Assembly (NCBI RefSeq): GCF_024362695.1
Contig: NC_065421.1
Span: 2,790,001-2,854,000 of the forward strand
Length of the DNA: 64,000 nucleotides
Source of the DNA: Pectinophora gossypiella
Taxonomy: Eukaryota > Arthropoda > Insecta > Lepidoptera > Gelechiidae
Reading direction: 5' to 3'
Both the position numbers and the translations under genes were made by a program. This document shows, piece by piece, positions 20,374 to 31,520 of the stretch (its first letter is position 1; the number at the start of each line of letters is the position of its first letter). A model generated the notes under the pieces. It did not search any database. It was not told the origin of the DNA and was given only the letters and a program-made list of their open reading frames with translations.

Positions 20374-23300
20374 ATGAAGTTAAAATTGTTAATATTAGCA
20401 GTAGCATTATGTATTGTAAATGCAGAGTACAAAAGTTATGAAGGTTATAAAGTATTTAAAATAGTTCCTGAAGCTGAAAAAGATGTGAAGATTCTAAAAG
20501 GATTAGAAAAGGTCACTGAGTACCAATTTTGGACTGACGTCATTCAAATTGGTGAAGATGTTAGAATTATGGTATCACCAGAAAAGTTGTCAAAATTTGA
20601 AGAATATTTAACAGCACAAGGTATTAAAGCTTCGATCGCCATTGAAGATGTTCAAAAGTAGGTGGATTTCAATAAAAACTTTTAAGTTGAGAGTTTTAGT
20701 GGAGTTTAGATAAACAGTTTCGATACCAAGAGGGTTAATCAAATAATTAACTTTATAGAGTTGAAAATAGCCTTCATTCTTTGGTTAGTTTCGATGTAGG
20801 ACTAGAAGTCATATATTGGGTACAAAAATGGCTTCATATTTATTCCGACTAAACCTAATTTCGCTTGTTCATTGCAAGCTGTAGAATCGACACTTTTATC
20901 TTTATTTCAGATCAATTGACGCCCAGCTTCGAAGACCAAAAATCAACCGACTTAACAATAATTATGACTGGAATTACTACCAAAATTTAGAAGAAATTCA
21001 CAAATGGATGGACGAAATCGTTGACCAGCATGCGGATGTAGCTAGCATAGTTACTATAGGAACTTCGCGTGAAGGAAGAGACATAAAGGGTGTTAAAATA
21101 GACTATAGAAAAAGAGAAAACGCAACAGTTGGAATGTTGGAAGGTGGTATACATGCTAGAGAGTGGATATCTCCAGCCACGATTACTTGGATCATAAATG
21201 AATTTTTGACAAGCACGGACGCTGAAGTACGGGCGCTAGCGGAAAATATCGTTTGGCATATCTTCCCTGTGGTGAATCCAGATGGTTATGAGTATACTTT
21301 TACAAATGTAAGTTGACTGATTGTAATATTTTATTATTTGTGTCAATTATATCAGATAGACCGATATCCTTTATGATGTCACGACTACATTGGATTTTTT
21401 TCTTTTTGCAAATATGTAAGACAAACTTCTTAGTTAAGTCTGAATAATGTACTTTTGCAGAACAGAATGTGGCGAAAGAACAGAAACAACGAAAGCTTTA
21501 CAAGTTGTAGCCAGTGGAATCTTAATGATGACATGAGCAATGGTGTTGATCTCAACAGAAATTTTGACTTTCTATGGATGAGTAAGTTTTTAAAATATTT
21601 CTATCATACATCACCTAGAGTCATTAATTAACATTCTTTATTCTCTGTGTTTGTTTATTGAGTTTGTCTCATATAATTTCAAGAATCATTTAAATTACAA
21701 GATTAAAACTACTGTACTGGCAATAAAATAAGTCGTTCTACTATAATTTCGTTATCGCCTTTTTATCGCAAAATATGTGTTATATCTACAAGTCCTAAAT
21801 ATTTTGATAAATTAATCTATTGAATGATAATTAATATTCTGCAAGGAGGTACGTAATTGGTACGTCAATCGAAAAGGTGTCTTGTATCCTTTTCTCTTTC
21901 TTTCCTAAACCTAGCGCCAACGGACTATTAGAATGGAATAAAGAATAATTACTTATTAGTAATTACCTATAGAACGGTAACTTTTCACCCCCCTCCAATT
22001 CGTATCGGGCGCCGACTTCACCTCCTCTGGGTCTTTTAAGGAGAGATTTTATAGAGGGATTTAAGGAGGAGAGCGCGTCGACTAAGTCTCACTCTTACGC
22101 GTTAAATGGTACTAATTATTTTTTAAATATTTTAACCATTTTAACACTTTCTTATAAACTTTCTCACGATATATCTGCCGGATAAGTGTGTCTGTAAAAA
22201 TCTACATAGACTTTCAAATTCTCATCAAGTAGCAAAACAAGCTTTGAAATTCTGTCACTATTATCATCATACTAATAATTCCGAAATAACCTTAAAATAT
22301 TCTTCCACAGCCGTAGGAGCATCGAATAACCCTTGCGCAGAGACCTATGCTGGCACAGTTGCTAATTCTGAACTGGAGACTCGAGCCATTATAAACTACG
22401 TCGAATCCTTGCAAAGCAATGGAGATCATTTATTGTACTATTTTGCGTTCCACTCCTTCTCACAGTTAGTTCTGGTGCCATACAGTCATGTGGCTGGTGC
22501 TCAAGTGCTGGAGGCTCCTAATTATGGTGACATGGTAAGTGGTTAAAATGTTAATATACAAGATTAGGAACCCTAGGGGATATAGGAGTGATGCCATATT
22601 ATTTTACAATACAACCACTCCTTGCCAGTTTAAGTCCCATGTAATAGGGGCCCAAAAAACCGAGCACAAATTCTGAAAACTACGTGATATCAGTTATTCA
22701 TGATGATCCAAATACGAATTCAAATTCATGAAGTCTAATTTAGTGGTTTGAAGCCCAAGCCGGGATTCGAACCCGTGATGCTACGATGTAAGTCACGCCA
22801 GAACATGGCTATCATGGATTTTATATATGTTTTATATGCAAGTAAAAATAGAAAGACGTCTATTTTAATATTTCTAGTCTTATCAGCCACAACAAACGCA
22901 AATTAAATAGTACTTAATTTTTAATCCATACCTTGACGACGTGTATGAAATAAAAATTATAATGTGAAAGTTAATTAAGAGTTAAGTTTTCTATTCGACT
23001 AGATTTTTTATCAAAGGGTTCGTGTTAATCATGATTTTTTTTTCAGTTCGAAATTGCAATCAAAGGCATGGACAAACTCAAGGAAAGGAACGGCACTGAA
23101 TACATTGTCGGTACCTCTGCGGATATTCTATGTAAGTGTTTTTTTCGTCAATTGAGTAAGTCAGCCTGTAAGTGTTGAAAGCGAACACCTAATACTAAAT
23201 TATCAATGACGATGGTAATTGTTTTAAAACTATTTTTCAGATCATGTAAGCGGGTCAAGTTTCGATTGGGCAAAAGGCGAAGCTGATATTCCCATAGTAT

Positions 23301-23503
23301 ATCTTTTCGAATTGAGAGATGACGGTGATTACGGGTTCCTGCTCCCTCCAGAACTAATTAAAGACAACAATAGAGAAATTGTTGATGGCCTGATTGAAAT
23401 GGATAGAGTAACCAGACAACTTGGCTATTATCACCGAAGCAGTGGGTTTATGCATACTTTAAATGCAATAATTATTCTTTTATCATTGATAATTGTTATG
23501 TGA
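20374..23503 (+). CDS. CP-3: M14 zinc carboxypeptidase, complete, predicted active
   Basis: Exons 20374-20657, 20911-21307, 21461-21581, 22311-22534, 23047-23131 and 23241-23503 give 457 aa. ATG 20374 is chosen because it starts a clean signal peptide (MKLKLLILAVALCIVNA). Propeptide to about residue 103, ending at an Arg-Arg likely to be cleaved by trypsin-like enzymes. Zinc ligands His176, Glu179 and His315; Arg178 (Arg71), WRKNR, DLNRNF, the Cys pair, Tyr371 (Tyr248), Phe378 at the position of residue 255, and Glu394 (catalytic Glu270) in FELRDDG. Tyr198 is Phe here (HSFSQ). A hydrophobic run of about 17 residues forms the extreme C-terminus. AATAAA at 23522-23527. The most compact gene of the array; introns are short and have few repeats. 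CP-4 starts 172 bp after its stop. Confidence 0.93.
22577..22822 (-). mobile_element. SINE-like S5 in CP-3 intron 4
   Basis: The reverse strand shows a tRNA-like B box in GCATCACGGGTTCGAATCCC. The remainder (ATGTAATAGGGGCC..., ATTCATGAAGTC) matches 32480-32878 and 56020-56450. Confidence 0.5.
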
Positions 23504-23675
23504 TAGAATTAACTCTATGATAATAAACGATATTATCGGTATATTTATGGTTTTTATTCGTTTCTATAAAATAATAAAGATAGATCTAATAATCTTTATT
23601 ACTTTAGATGTGTCAACTACAAATTGTAGCTTGTTCTCATTCATGTTCAACCTATAGAACAGGATATTCAGAAAA

Positions 23676-26600
23676 ATGATTCTGAAATTAATTTGTGTCG
23701 TATTTGCTCTTATTGTGGTATCAAATGCTATAAGCTATGAAAATTACAAAGTGTATAAGGTAGTGCCTACTTCAGAACAACAGGTACAAATATTAACCGA
23801 CCTCCGTAAAACTGGGTTTGAATTCTGGAATGATATCATTAGTGTCGGCAGTGATGCCAGAATCATGGTTCCACCAGAAAATAATGAAGAATTTGTCAAA
23901 TATAGTGCGAGTGTCGGCCTAAATATAACGTTAACCATTTCTGATGTTCAAAAGTAAGTATATCATTTTGGGTGGTGCCCGCAAAAACTTTTTTTTTTAA
24001 TCGTATAGTAAAGTAATATCTTGGATAAAAATAATCTAATATCGTTATATTTTAGGAACTGATTCAATTTACATTGCACTTTAATTTAGGTAAATATTTT
24101 ACGACTTGGCACCTAACTCTTGTAACTATTATAAGTTAAGTACTGTGTATTTTGAGTAAACAAACCATTTCACAGATTAATCGATGCACAGCTCAAACCA
24201 GCCGAAAACATGGACCGTGCTTCTCTGGGTTCATTCACATGGAATTCCTACCATAATCTAGCTGAAATCCACGCTTGGCTTGATGAACTTCAAGAAATGT
24301 ACCCTAATGTAGTTGAAACAGTTACTATTGGACATTCTCTTGAAGGCAGAGCTATTAAAGGAGTGATTATAGACTTTCAATCTGAAAGAGAAGACAATCC
24401 TTTGACTGGTATGATTGAAGGAGGCATTCACGCAAGAGAATGGATTTCTCCCGCAACCGTCACGTGGATTATCAAGGAGTTCTTGACTAGTACTGATGCC
24501 GATGTTAGGTTTCTAGCAGAGACGTTTGTATGGCACATTTTTCCAGTAGCAAACCCTGACGGCTATGTTCACACATTTACTAATGTAAGTGTAGCATTAT
24601 CCATTGTTGTCTATCAATGGTCAATTCTTTCACTCATTCATTCCTTCATTCTTTTTTTTTTTCAATTACTTTAGCAACGTAACAAATAATAGACTCAATT
24701 GTTTATTTCTTAGGATCGTTTGTGGCGAAAGAACCGCAATCCAGCAAATTTTGTCAGTTGCAGTAGCAATAATGACTTGGGCAATGGGATCGATTTGAAC
24801 AGAAACTTCGATTTCCTTTGGATGAGTAAGCATCATTACATAATATATACTCTTTGACCGTTCTCTCAGATTATTATAACTTAAGACATGTTTTATTAGC
24901 AACTGGAGCTTCTCAAAACCCCTGCGATCAAACCTACGCCGGCCCCTCAGCTGCATCAGAGTTGGAAGCTCAAGCTATCTCTAACTACGTCTTACAGTTG
25001 AAGCGAGACAGCAATCTGTTGTACTACTTCGCCTTCCACTCTTACTCCCAGATGATCTTAATACCATACAGTCACGTTTCTGGACTTGATGTGCTAGAGC
25101 TTGATAACTATGGTGATTTGGTAAGTCTTCTGTTTTATCTTGTCTTAAGGCCTAAGCAAACAACGGGATGGAGCGTTTTTTTTTGTCTGCAGTCCGCGAA
25201 GCAATAAAGAGCGCGTACAGAGCGGGCACTGGCGATGCTAGGCTAGAGATGCATCCACTAGTCAGTCCGTATCTTAGTCAGCAATTAGTCGGCGACTAGT
25301 TGGTAAAACAGCCGACTAGTCCCCAAAATGGAAATGGTTAATTAACAGCTCAATGAACATTAATTAATCAATAGTTTTAATAATTACAATAATATTTACT
25401 CGGGTACTCAGTTCATGTTACAATGGATGTGCTTCTGACTAACGCAATTAGGAGTATACTCGTGAGTTTATGTTATGTTATGTAATCCCATAGCCTACTT
25501 TCACGATAATAATATTATGATCGAGGTGATAGGCTGCTGAACGGGTGTTATATGCTTCTAATAAAGAAAGCGTTGCGTCTTGGTTTTATAATTCATGTTT
25601 GCATCATAAATGATTATCACATGCTCAGCGGTGAATAAAAACATCGTGAGGAAACTGACACTCCCAAGAAATGCGTTTTTGGAGGTATGTAACCTAACCT
25701 GTATTGGGCTGGTTTTTCCTTCGCTGGTTGGAAGGTCAAACAGGCAGTCGCTTCTGTAAAAAACCGGACCTGTCAAATCTTCAGGTTAGGTAAGCGGACT
25801 CTGTGAAAAACGGGACATGTAAGCTCATCTTGGTCTTCCCCTATCTACATATTGTAAAATTAGTTTTTATCGCGCCATCACATCTTGAGAATATCGCTAT
25901 TAAAATGGCCATTATAATAAATTGTAAGTACGTAACACTCTCCTTAGTGTACATGAAAATATACTTAACAGGAAAGTGCATGTTTATTCCTATCATAAGT
26001 CTATGTTATTAATTTCTGCAAGCTAAAATGTATTTCAATGTTGCACGAATTTGTAGGTATATTACTTATTTGTAGGTAAATCACAAGATTTACGTGTTGA
26101 AATGGTTTTATATATTTGGACACTTGATCAATTCATTACATGGCTGAATAATAGGGTAGTTTCCTAGGTCAAAGATAAATTACGAAATTCAGATTAGGTA
26201 CTAAAGAAAGACAGATCTAAAGATAACAAAAAACGTTTTCTTTTTTCTATTTAACTTATAGAGTTTTCAATAAAGAAAAATGTAATAATAAGTGCGATAT
26301 TTTGTCACTTTTTCCTATGACGTCACAAGTTGCTTTTTCATACAAATTCCATTGTAATTTCGTGTTTTGACGTTTAGTAAAAAGTTACTGATTTGACTAG
26401 TTGGATACTATCGTATCGCAAGGACTGAGGTCTTCAACTGGGTATCTGATTCATGCCTAAGATGGCGAATATTTAGTTTTTCCTTAATATATAATTAACC
26501 CTTTCACGGGCAAAGACCGTGGGACATTGATGATTCATAATAGATAGTATGAGACCTTGGAATCCAAATTGAAAGTGTTGAATTTATATTTTATTTCAGT

Positions 26601-29600
26601 ATGAAATCGCAATCAGGGGTGCTCAAAAACTGACGGAGAAGCATGGAACTGCTTATACTGTTGGAACCTCAGCCGAGATTCTGTGTAAGTATCCACATTT
26701 CATCCAAGTAGTGATACTTTTTGAAATGAAGGACACCCAAAAGAAATATGGGACTTATTGTAGGTTTGCCGCAGATGGCATTAACTACTTGGCCGGACAA
26801 ATGGGGAGCGCTGAAGGCTCTCCCCGGTATAACGTTTAAGACAACAGCCCTGAGGGTGCCCAGTTGGGCGCGAACCTCGGCTCAGGGCGTCGTCTGAGAG
26901 GAAAAATATTTGAAAGAATTAATCGACCCTAGTGGGTCGATAGCGATAAGCGCTGAATGAGGGAAATCGTCGACCACGCCGGCGGGGTCGGTATCGGGGA
27001 CCTGAAGTGTTTGGTGTCGCGAGCTGATTGGCTGCCTCTATGGCTAGAGTGATCGGGTCGTCGGGATCGTATATTACGTCCTTCGGACGCCGATACTTTT
27101 CAGTACCGTCCCTAAGCGGAATGTACTCGGAAGCCGCAACTACCAGGGGATTTGGGTGGTGCGGAGCAGAATCGAAAAAACGTTTGGAAGCTAATTTGAG
27201 CCATTGGGCAATGGTTGGCAGACCTAGGTCAATGTGCAGATTTTCATTGCGAAGGAACCACGGAGCTCCCGTGGCTTTCCGCATGAAACGATTTTGTATT
27301 ACCTGTAGACGGTGAATTTGAGAGGGACTCGCGTGAGCGAAAACTACCCCTGCATAGGTCATGTTCGGACGGATGCAAGTCGTGTAGATTTTCACCTTAT
27401 TCCTAAGGGACAATTTACTTCGCTTGTTAAGGAGACAGTGAAGACGGCCCATTACAAACGCGGCGCGATCGCGCACACGTTTGATATGGGCCTTGAAAGT
27501 AAGACGTCTATCTAAGACTACGCCGAGATATTTGACTTGCTCCTCCCAAGGGATCGGCTTGCCAAACATCGTGATGACTTTAAGTTGACGGCGTGACCGT
27601 TGCGTGTTATAATAGCCCTTTGAAAAGTACACCGCTGCACTTTTCTCCGGGTTTACCTCGATTCTCCATTTGCGAAACCACTTGCCCAAGGCATTGGCCG
27701 CGCGTTGGAGGATTCCGGTCATCATAACTCGACCACGGCACGAAGAATAGATGGCTGTATCATCCGCAAATAAAGCTAATTCGGTATTAGGGGATTTGGG
27801 AATGTCACTAGTATATAATGAAAATAGTAAAGGGGAGAGGACGGAGCCTTGTGGGACTCCGGCATGTATCGGGTGCGGTGACGAGAGCGTCCCCTCCACG
27901 CGGTAGCGGAAGGTTCGATTTGAGAGGAAGTCTCGTATGATGTGCACGAGACGGTCTGGCACTCCCAGTGAATAAAGCTTGTAGATCAAGCCGTTGTGCC
28001 AATTGAAATGACCACATCAATGCAATTCATCTAAGAAAGCAAAATTGCAATTTTACATTTGCGCATATAAAAGTAAGCGCACAATGCAAACAAATGTCAA
28101 TTTGCTTTCTTAGATGAATTGCTTCGATGTGGCCATTTTAACCCCCCAGATCTTTGTATGCAGTTCAAGTTTCTGGTCTAGACAGAACCACGAAACGTCC
28201 TGGTAATAAAGTACTTATGTTGGATATTAATACAATGATCCGTATGGCAACAGGTAATCAACCCATCACCTAAGATCAGAATTTCAAAGTGAACGACAAA
28301 GAAAATATAATTCGCTACGTTTTATTAGATTTTCATGGACATTATTATAATTGGCATAACTTGTTACATTCCAGAAACAAAAAACAATCCAAACTCATAT
28401 TATAAATGCGAAAGTGTATGTGTGTGTCTGTCTGTTTGTTTGTCCGGGGCGACGAATTGATGTGATTTTTTTAAATAGTTGATGTGATGACATAGACTAC
28501 GTTTTGTCTCTTTCTAACCCCCCCCCCACTTCCCTAAAATGGGGGGTGAAAGTGTGTATAGAGCATTCCGTAATTTTCAAGATAGAAAGCAAAAAATTGG
28601 TAAGCGGACTATTTGTGACTATAATCGTGCAACTATTTTATTTGTAAATCTGCCCCCAACCCTTTTAAAGAGGGGGTGAAATTTAATGTGGGACTTTTCG
28701 TAGTTTTCAAGATACGAAGCTAAAATTGGTATATTAGGAAAGTGGAACCGTATAACTCAGAATTTAACGCGAGCGAGGCCGCGGGCAAAAGCTAGTAGAC
28801 AAATATTTAAAAAATGTCTTAAATTCATAGGGTTTAACCTAATTTAAGCCTTAGTAACTGAGATAAATATGGGAGCGCAGCGCGTGAATAAGAACGAAAC
28901 GATGCACATCGTTGCTAAAATGCCTCTACTTGACGCTGCCATTATTTCGGCGGCAACATCTACCAAGACCCTAGAACGGCCGTTCTAACGGGAGTCCTAG
29001 TACGGCTTTGAAATAAACTCTGGGCGCCATCCTACTCGCGTCAGGCACAGTACTGCGTTTCGGAAAGCAAGAGACCACTATTTTGATTTAATTAAGAGGC
29101 CCTATTTTCCCTAAAAAGTCGCATGGAAAATGCTACACCGACAAGAGCGTGGCTCATAACACTTTCAAGGATCCGATTCCAAGGTGTCATACTATCTATT
29201 ATGAACCATCAATGACCCGTGGTCTCTGCCCGTGAAAGGGTTAACACGTTGACAGTCCAGTGACCCATATACGGGTCATGACGGGCTAGCTCCATACGTC
29301 CGTGACCCATACATGGGTCACTCAGAAACGACCAACGCACTAAGGGCGGGTGCTCAACTGGATGCCGGGTAACTTGGTAATGGCTGAAGTAATATGCGGG
29401 ACTTACAAGGAAGTCTAAATATTTTGTATGGGGACTGGCAAAGTGTTAAATTAGCGATGTGTGAACATCTACCAATGTGAATGATTGAATTTAAACATAC
29501 CTAAATTTTCAGATGAAGTAAGCGGCTCAAGTTTTGACTGGGTAAAAGGAATAGCAGAGGTGCCAATAGTCTACCTTTTCGAGCTTCGAGATATTGGCGA

Positions 29601-29775
29601 ATTTGGATTCCTGCTTCCAGCTGAACAGATCATACCTAATAGTGAAGAAATAGTGGCATGTCTAGTGGAAATGGACAAGACCACTAGAGCTATAGGGTAC
29701 TATTCTGGAGCTAAAAGTGTTCTGGCAAGTGCATTGACATTCACCGTTGCAGGAGTTTTGATTGCGCTTCAATAA
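23676..29775 (+). CDS. CP-4: M14 zinc carboxypeptidase, complete, predicted active
   Basis: Exons 23676-23953, 24176-24584, 24714-24825, 24900-25120, 26600-26684 and 29513-29775 give 455 aa. A signal peptide of about 18 residues (MILKLICVVFALIVVSNA) and a propeptide to about residue 100 precede the catalytic domain. Zinc ligands His178, Glu181 and the His of AFHSYSQ; Arg180, WRKNR, DLNRNF, the Cys pair, Tyr369 (Tyr248), Phe at 255 (SFDW) and Glu392 (Glu270) in FELRDIG are all present. The protein ends in a hydrophobic run after GYYSGA, GPI-like. AATAAA overlaps the stop codon (29771-29776). The last two introns are swollen by mobile DNA (1.5 and 2.8 kb), and exon 5 lies between two inverted copies of a 71-bp repeat. 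Closest in architecture and sequence to CP-3. Confidence 0.93.
25587..25816 (+). mobile_element. SINE S4, body and tail, CP-4 intron 4
   Basis: AATTCATGTTTGCATCATAAATG ... CTCAGCGGTGAATAAAAACATCGTGAGG ... CCTGTATTGGGCTGG ... GACCTGTCAAATCTTCAGG ... GTGAAAAACGGGA. The tRNA-like head is missing. Confidence 0.7.
26153..26412. mobile_element. MITE-C copy 2, CP-4 intron 4
   Basis: Reverse orientation of 10706-10942: GGGTAGTTTCCTAGGTCAAAG ... GACTAGTTGGATACTA. Confidence 0.65.
26495..26565 (+). repeat. 71-bp repeat upstream of CP-4 exon 5
   Basis: TTAACCCTTTCACGGGCA ... TAATAGATAGTATGA ... CCTTGGAATC. The reverse complement of 29174-29244 with roughly eight differences. The two copies lie on either side of exon 5 (26600-26684). 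Confidence 0.8.
26752..28005 (-). mobile_element. Jockey-clade LINE, longest copy in the window, 5'-truncated
   Basis: The minus strand carries the ORF2 C-terminal half (27989-26919) and the 3' UTR that recurs in at least ten other places. The 5' breakpoint falls in the left terminal repeat of MITE-A copy 2 (28005-28147), so the LINE inserted into or beside that MITE. The usual poly-A is missing at the 3' end (GGGACTTATTGTAGG). Lies in CP-4 intron 5, antisense to the gene. Confidence 0.8.
26919..27989 (-). CDS. Jockey-like ORF2 fragment: reverse transcriptase C-terminal half
   Basis: 356 codons, open to the GATTAA stop. Begins in RT after the first catalytic Asp; seen are GVPQGSVLSPLLF (about residue 45), FADD with two catalytic aspartates (about 75), and a typical thumb region with KYLGVVLDRRL. 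The Arg-rich C-terminus (RPRRRGRRF) is likely nucleic-acid binding. N-terminal endonuclease and first RT motifs are absent, so it is inactive. Long open frame implies recent arrival. Confidence 0.8.
   Translation of the reverse strand: MIYKLYSLGVPDRLVHIIRDFLSNRTFRYRVEGTLSSPHPIHAGVPQGSVLSPLLFSLYTSDIPKSPNTELALFADDTAIYSSCRGRVMMTGILQRAANALGKWFRKWRIEVNPEKSAAVYFSKGYYNTQRSRRQLKVITMFGKPIPWEEQVKYLGVVLDRRLTFKAHIKRVRDRAAFVMGRLHCLLNKRSKLSLRNKVKIYTTCIRPNMTYAGVVFAHASPSQIHRLQVIQNRFMRKATGAPWFLRNENLHIDLGLPTIAQWLKLASKRFFDSAPHHPNPLVVAASEYIPLRDGTEKYRRPKDVIYDPDDPITLAIEAANQLATPNTSGPRYRPRRRGRRFPSFSAYRYRPTRVD
28005..28147. mobile_element. MITE-A copy 2, left end clipped
   Basis: GCAATTCATCTAAGAAAGC on the left pairs with GCTTTCTTAGATGAATTGC on the right; the right end is intact (TTTTAACCCCCC). 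The left end is replaced by the Jockey 5' junction. Confidence 0.75.
28395..28796 (+). mobile_element. Helitron-like nonautonomous element
   Basis: Begins near CATATTATAAATGCGAAAGTG with a TGTGTGTCTGTCTGTTTG microsatellite. It has two homologous internal halves (ACTTTTCGTAGTTTTCAAGAT and GCATTCCGTAATTTTCAAGAT), and ends GGCCGCGGGCAAAAGCTAGT. A CTAGT end after a GC-rich stem is what I expect of lepidopteran Helitron relatives. The exact 5' TC end was not resolved. Confidence 0.45.
28975..29160 (+). mobile_element. SINE-like S7
   Basis: GGGAGTCCTAGTACGGCTTTG ... CTGGGCGCCATCC ... CGCATGGAAAATGCTACACC ... AGAGCGTGGCTCATAA. Same elements in the same order as 8536-8762 and 49864-50460 on the other strand. 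Confidence 0.55.
29174..29244 (-). repeat. 71-bp repeat downstream of CP-4 exon 5
   Basis: Inverted partner of 26495-26565. A nearby short hairpin (GTGACCCATATACGGGTCA and CGTGACCCATACATGGGTCAC, 29260-29322) is separate. Confidence 0.8.
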
Positions 29776-29895
29776 ACTATATTGAATTTTTTTTGTTATT
29801 TCATTTTTGATTCGATGTCCATTCATGAACTCGTCAGCATGGATAAAACATGGATCTACATAACTGAATAATGTGGAATTATATTAATAATCGTG

Positions 29896-30150
29896 CTAAT
29901 TCCTGTACACATAATCTAATTTTATTTTAAGTTATACCTGTCATTTTCTTATACGCCGAAAAGAAACGGGATAGGTAATCGACTGGCGTCAAATTTATGG
30001 AACACACTTAAATTTTAGGCAAGAATTTTAAAAACCCTCCCAAATTGTTATATTGGCCTATAATCCGACAGAATTAAGTTGACAGTACACGTCGCTCGGG
30101 TTGCATGCCAGCGAGATGCCTAAATTATTCGCCCGGGTTATTCATTTATT
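29896..30150. mobile_element. MITE-E, partial copy
   Basis: ATTCCTG ... CTAATTTTATTTTAAGTTATA ... TCGGTAATCGAC-like and GCCCGGGTTATTCATTTA blocks, matching parts of the complete element at 48570-48954. Confidence 0.5.
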
Positions 30151-31272
30151 TTAAAATTAACAGTTGTCAATCACCCGTATAATTGAAATATACCTTATTT
30201 AAACAGTTTCAAACGCTTGGATGGAATTGCTGTAGAGCATTAATGCTACCAATAATAATTCTGTTGTAATCATTATTTTGTATGTATAAAAATAACCCAT
30301 CCGTTAGCTCTCTCGCCATCTTTAAAGGACAGTTGAATGAAATAGATGATATTAAAATACTACTTATAACCACCCTCACTGCACAAGCGGATGGTCCTCG
30401 GTAAATAATCATAAATTACCGCTCCCCACACACTCCGACGCATGACTGAAATCAGATGTCAAAACGAGGACACAAATCATAATGTGTACCTACTCTCAGA
30501 GGTTAGAACAGAGATGAGAGGAGTTGTGTTTGTTGTAATAAAATTTTATTAACTTTGTAGAAAAGTCTACTGAAATGTTAAGATGGTTTGAATCTTTTAT
30601 GTTTGAAAATTTACTGTTCTCTATTATCTCTTATTAAAAAAGCTAATAATATTCATTTTGAGTTATCTAGGTACCTAGATCTATGTCAGCAGCTAATTAT
30701 AATGTTAACATCTCAGGTCCTATCTATTTGTATTAATTATTTGTATAAATTGCTATAAATTGGTATTCTTGTACTATTTGGGTTGGCTGGAAGAGATCTC
30801 TCCTAGAGAGAAGTCCTCCCTTGTTAACGTCCATTTCATATTTGTGATGTAACTAGTTGTTAAGGACAATACAGTATATTAAAGTCGTGAGGAGAAAACG
30901 AATACATAAAAAAAGTTTCACGCTTGTAGTTTCTTACATGGCGGGTAGAGCCACTAGTCACCAGATGTCATGTTGATCAAGATAAACCCACACAAACAAC
31001 TAAGACAATTTATTTTTAATAAATAAATATAATTAAGACGAAGGCGTCTCCACGAGTATCCTTGTTCTAAGAATATTTTCAATTTATATGATAATATTTC
31101 GTAATGACCCTCTTTTTATTGTTTCCTTTTCTAACCTTGCGTAAAATTAAATGTTTTCAGGGTAAACGTAATAAACATGGATTTTTGTATGATAATAATG
31201 CTAATGTTGTAAGGGAGGTATTAGCAATGGTAAGCGATTTTATCTTAGCAATGTATTATCTTAAAGCAAAGT
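30151..31272. other. Intergenic DNA after CP-4, no gene seen
   Basis: AT-rich. GGTTGGCTGGAAGAGATC near 30782 is a trace of the S6-type block. No ORF above 70 codons makes sense; no RNA gene recognised. Confidence 0.4.
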
Positions 31273-31325
31273 AGCATGGAGAATGCTACACCGACAAGAG
31301 CGTGGCTCTTAAATAAGTGATTAGT
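31273..31325 (+). repeat. RTE/S7 3' tail fragment
   Basis: AGCATGGAGAATGCTACACCGACAAGAGCGTGGCTC, tail only, as at 9750 and 29125 and reversed near 38495 and 45495. Confidence 0.55.
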
Positions 31326-31520
31326 GGTGATGTAATATCTTAGTCTGGATGAAGAAAATATTGCGTATAATAGGGAATGTTGGTGTTAGATCTGGCAACC
31401 CCCATTGCCTAGGTATTGTTGATTATATGGCCCATAGCAACGGGGGTGTAAAGTAGGATTTTCATATTATAATATTGTGTTCTTTTACTCTTTATTATAC
31501 GTTAATACTGAGTTGGTGAG

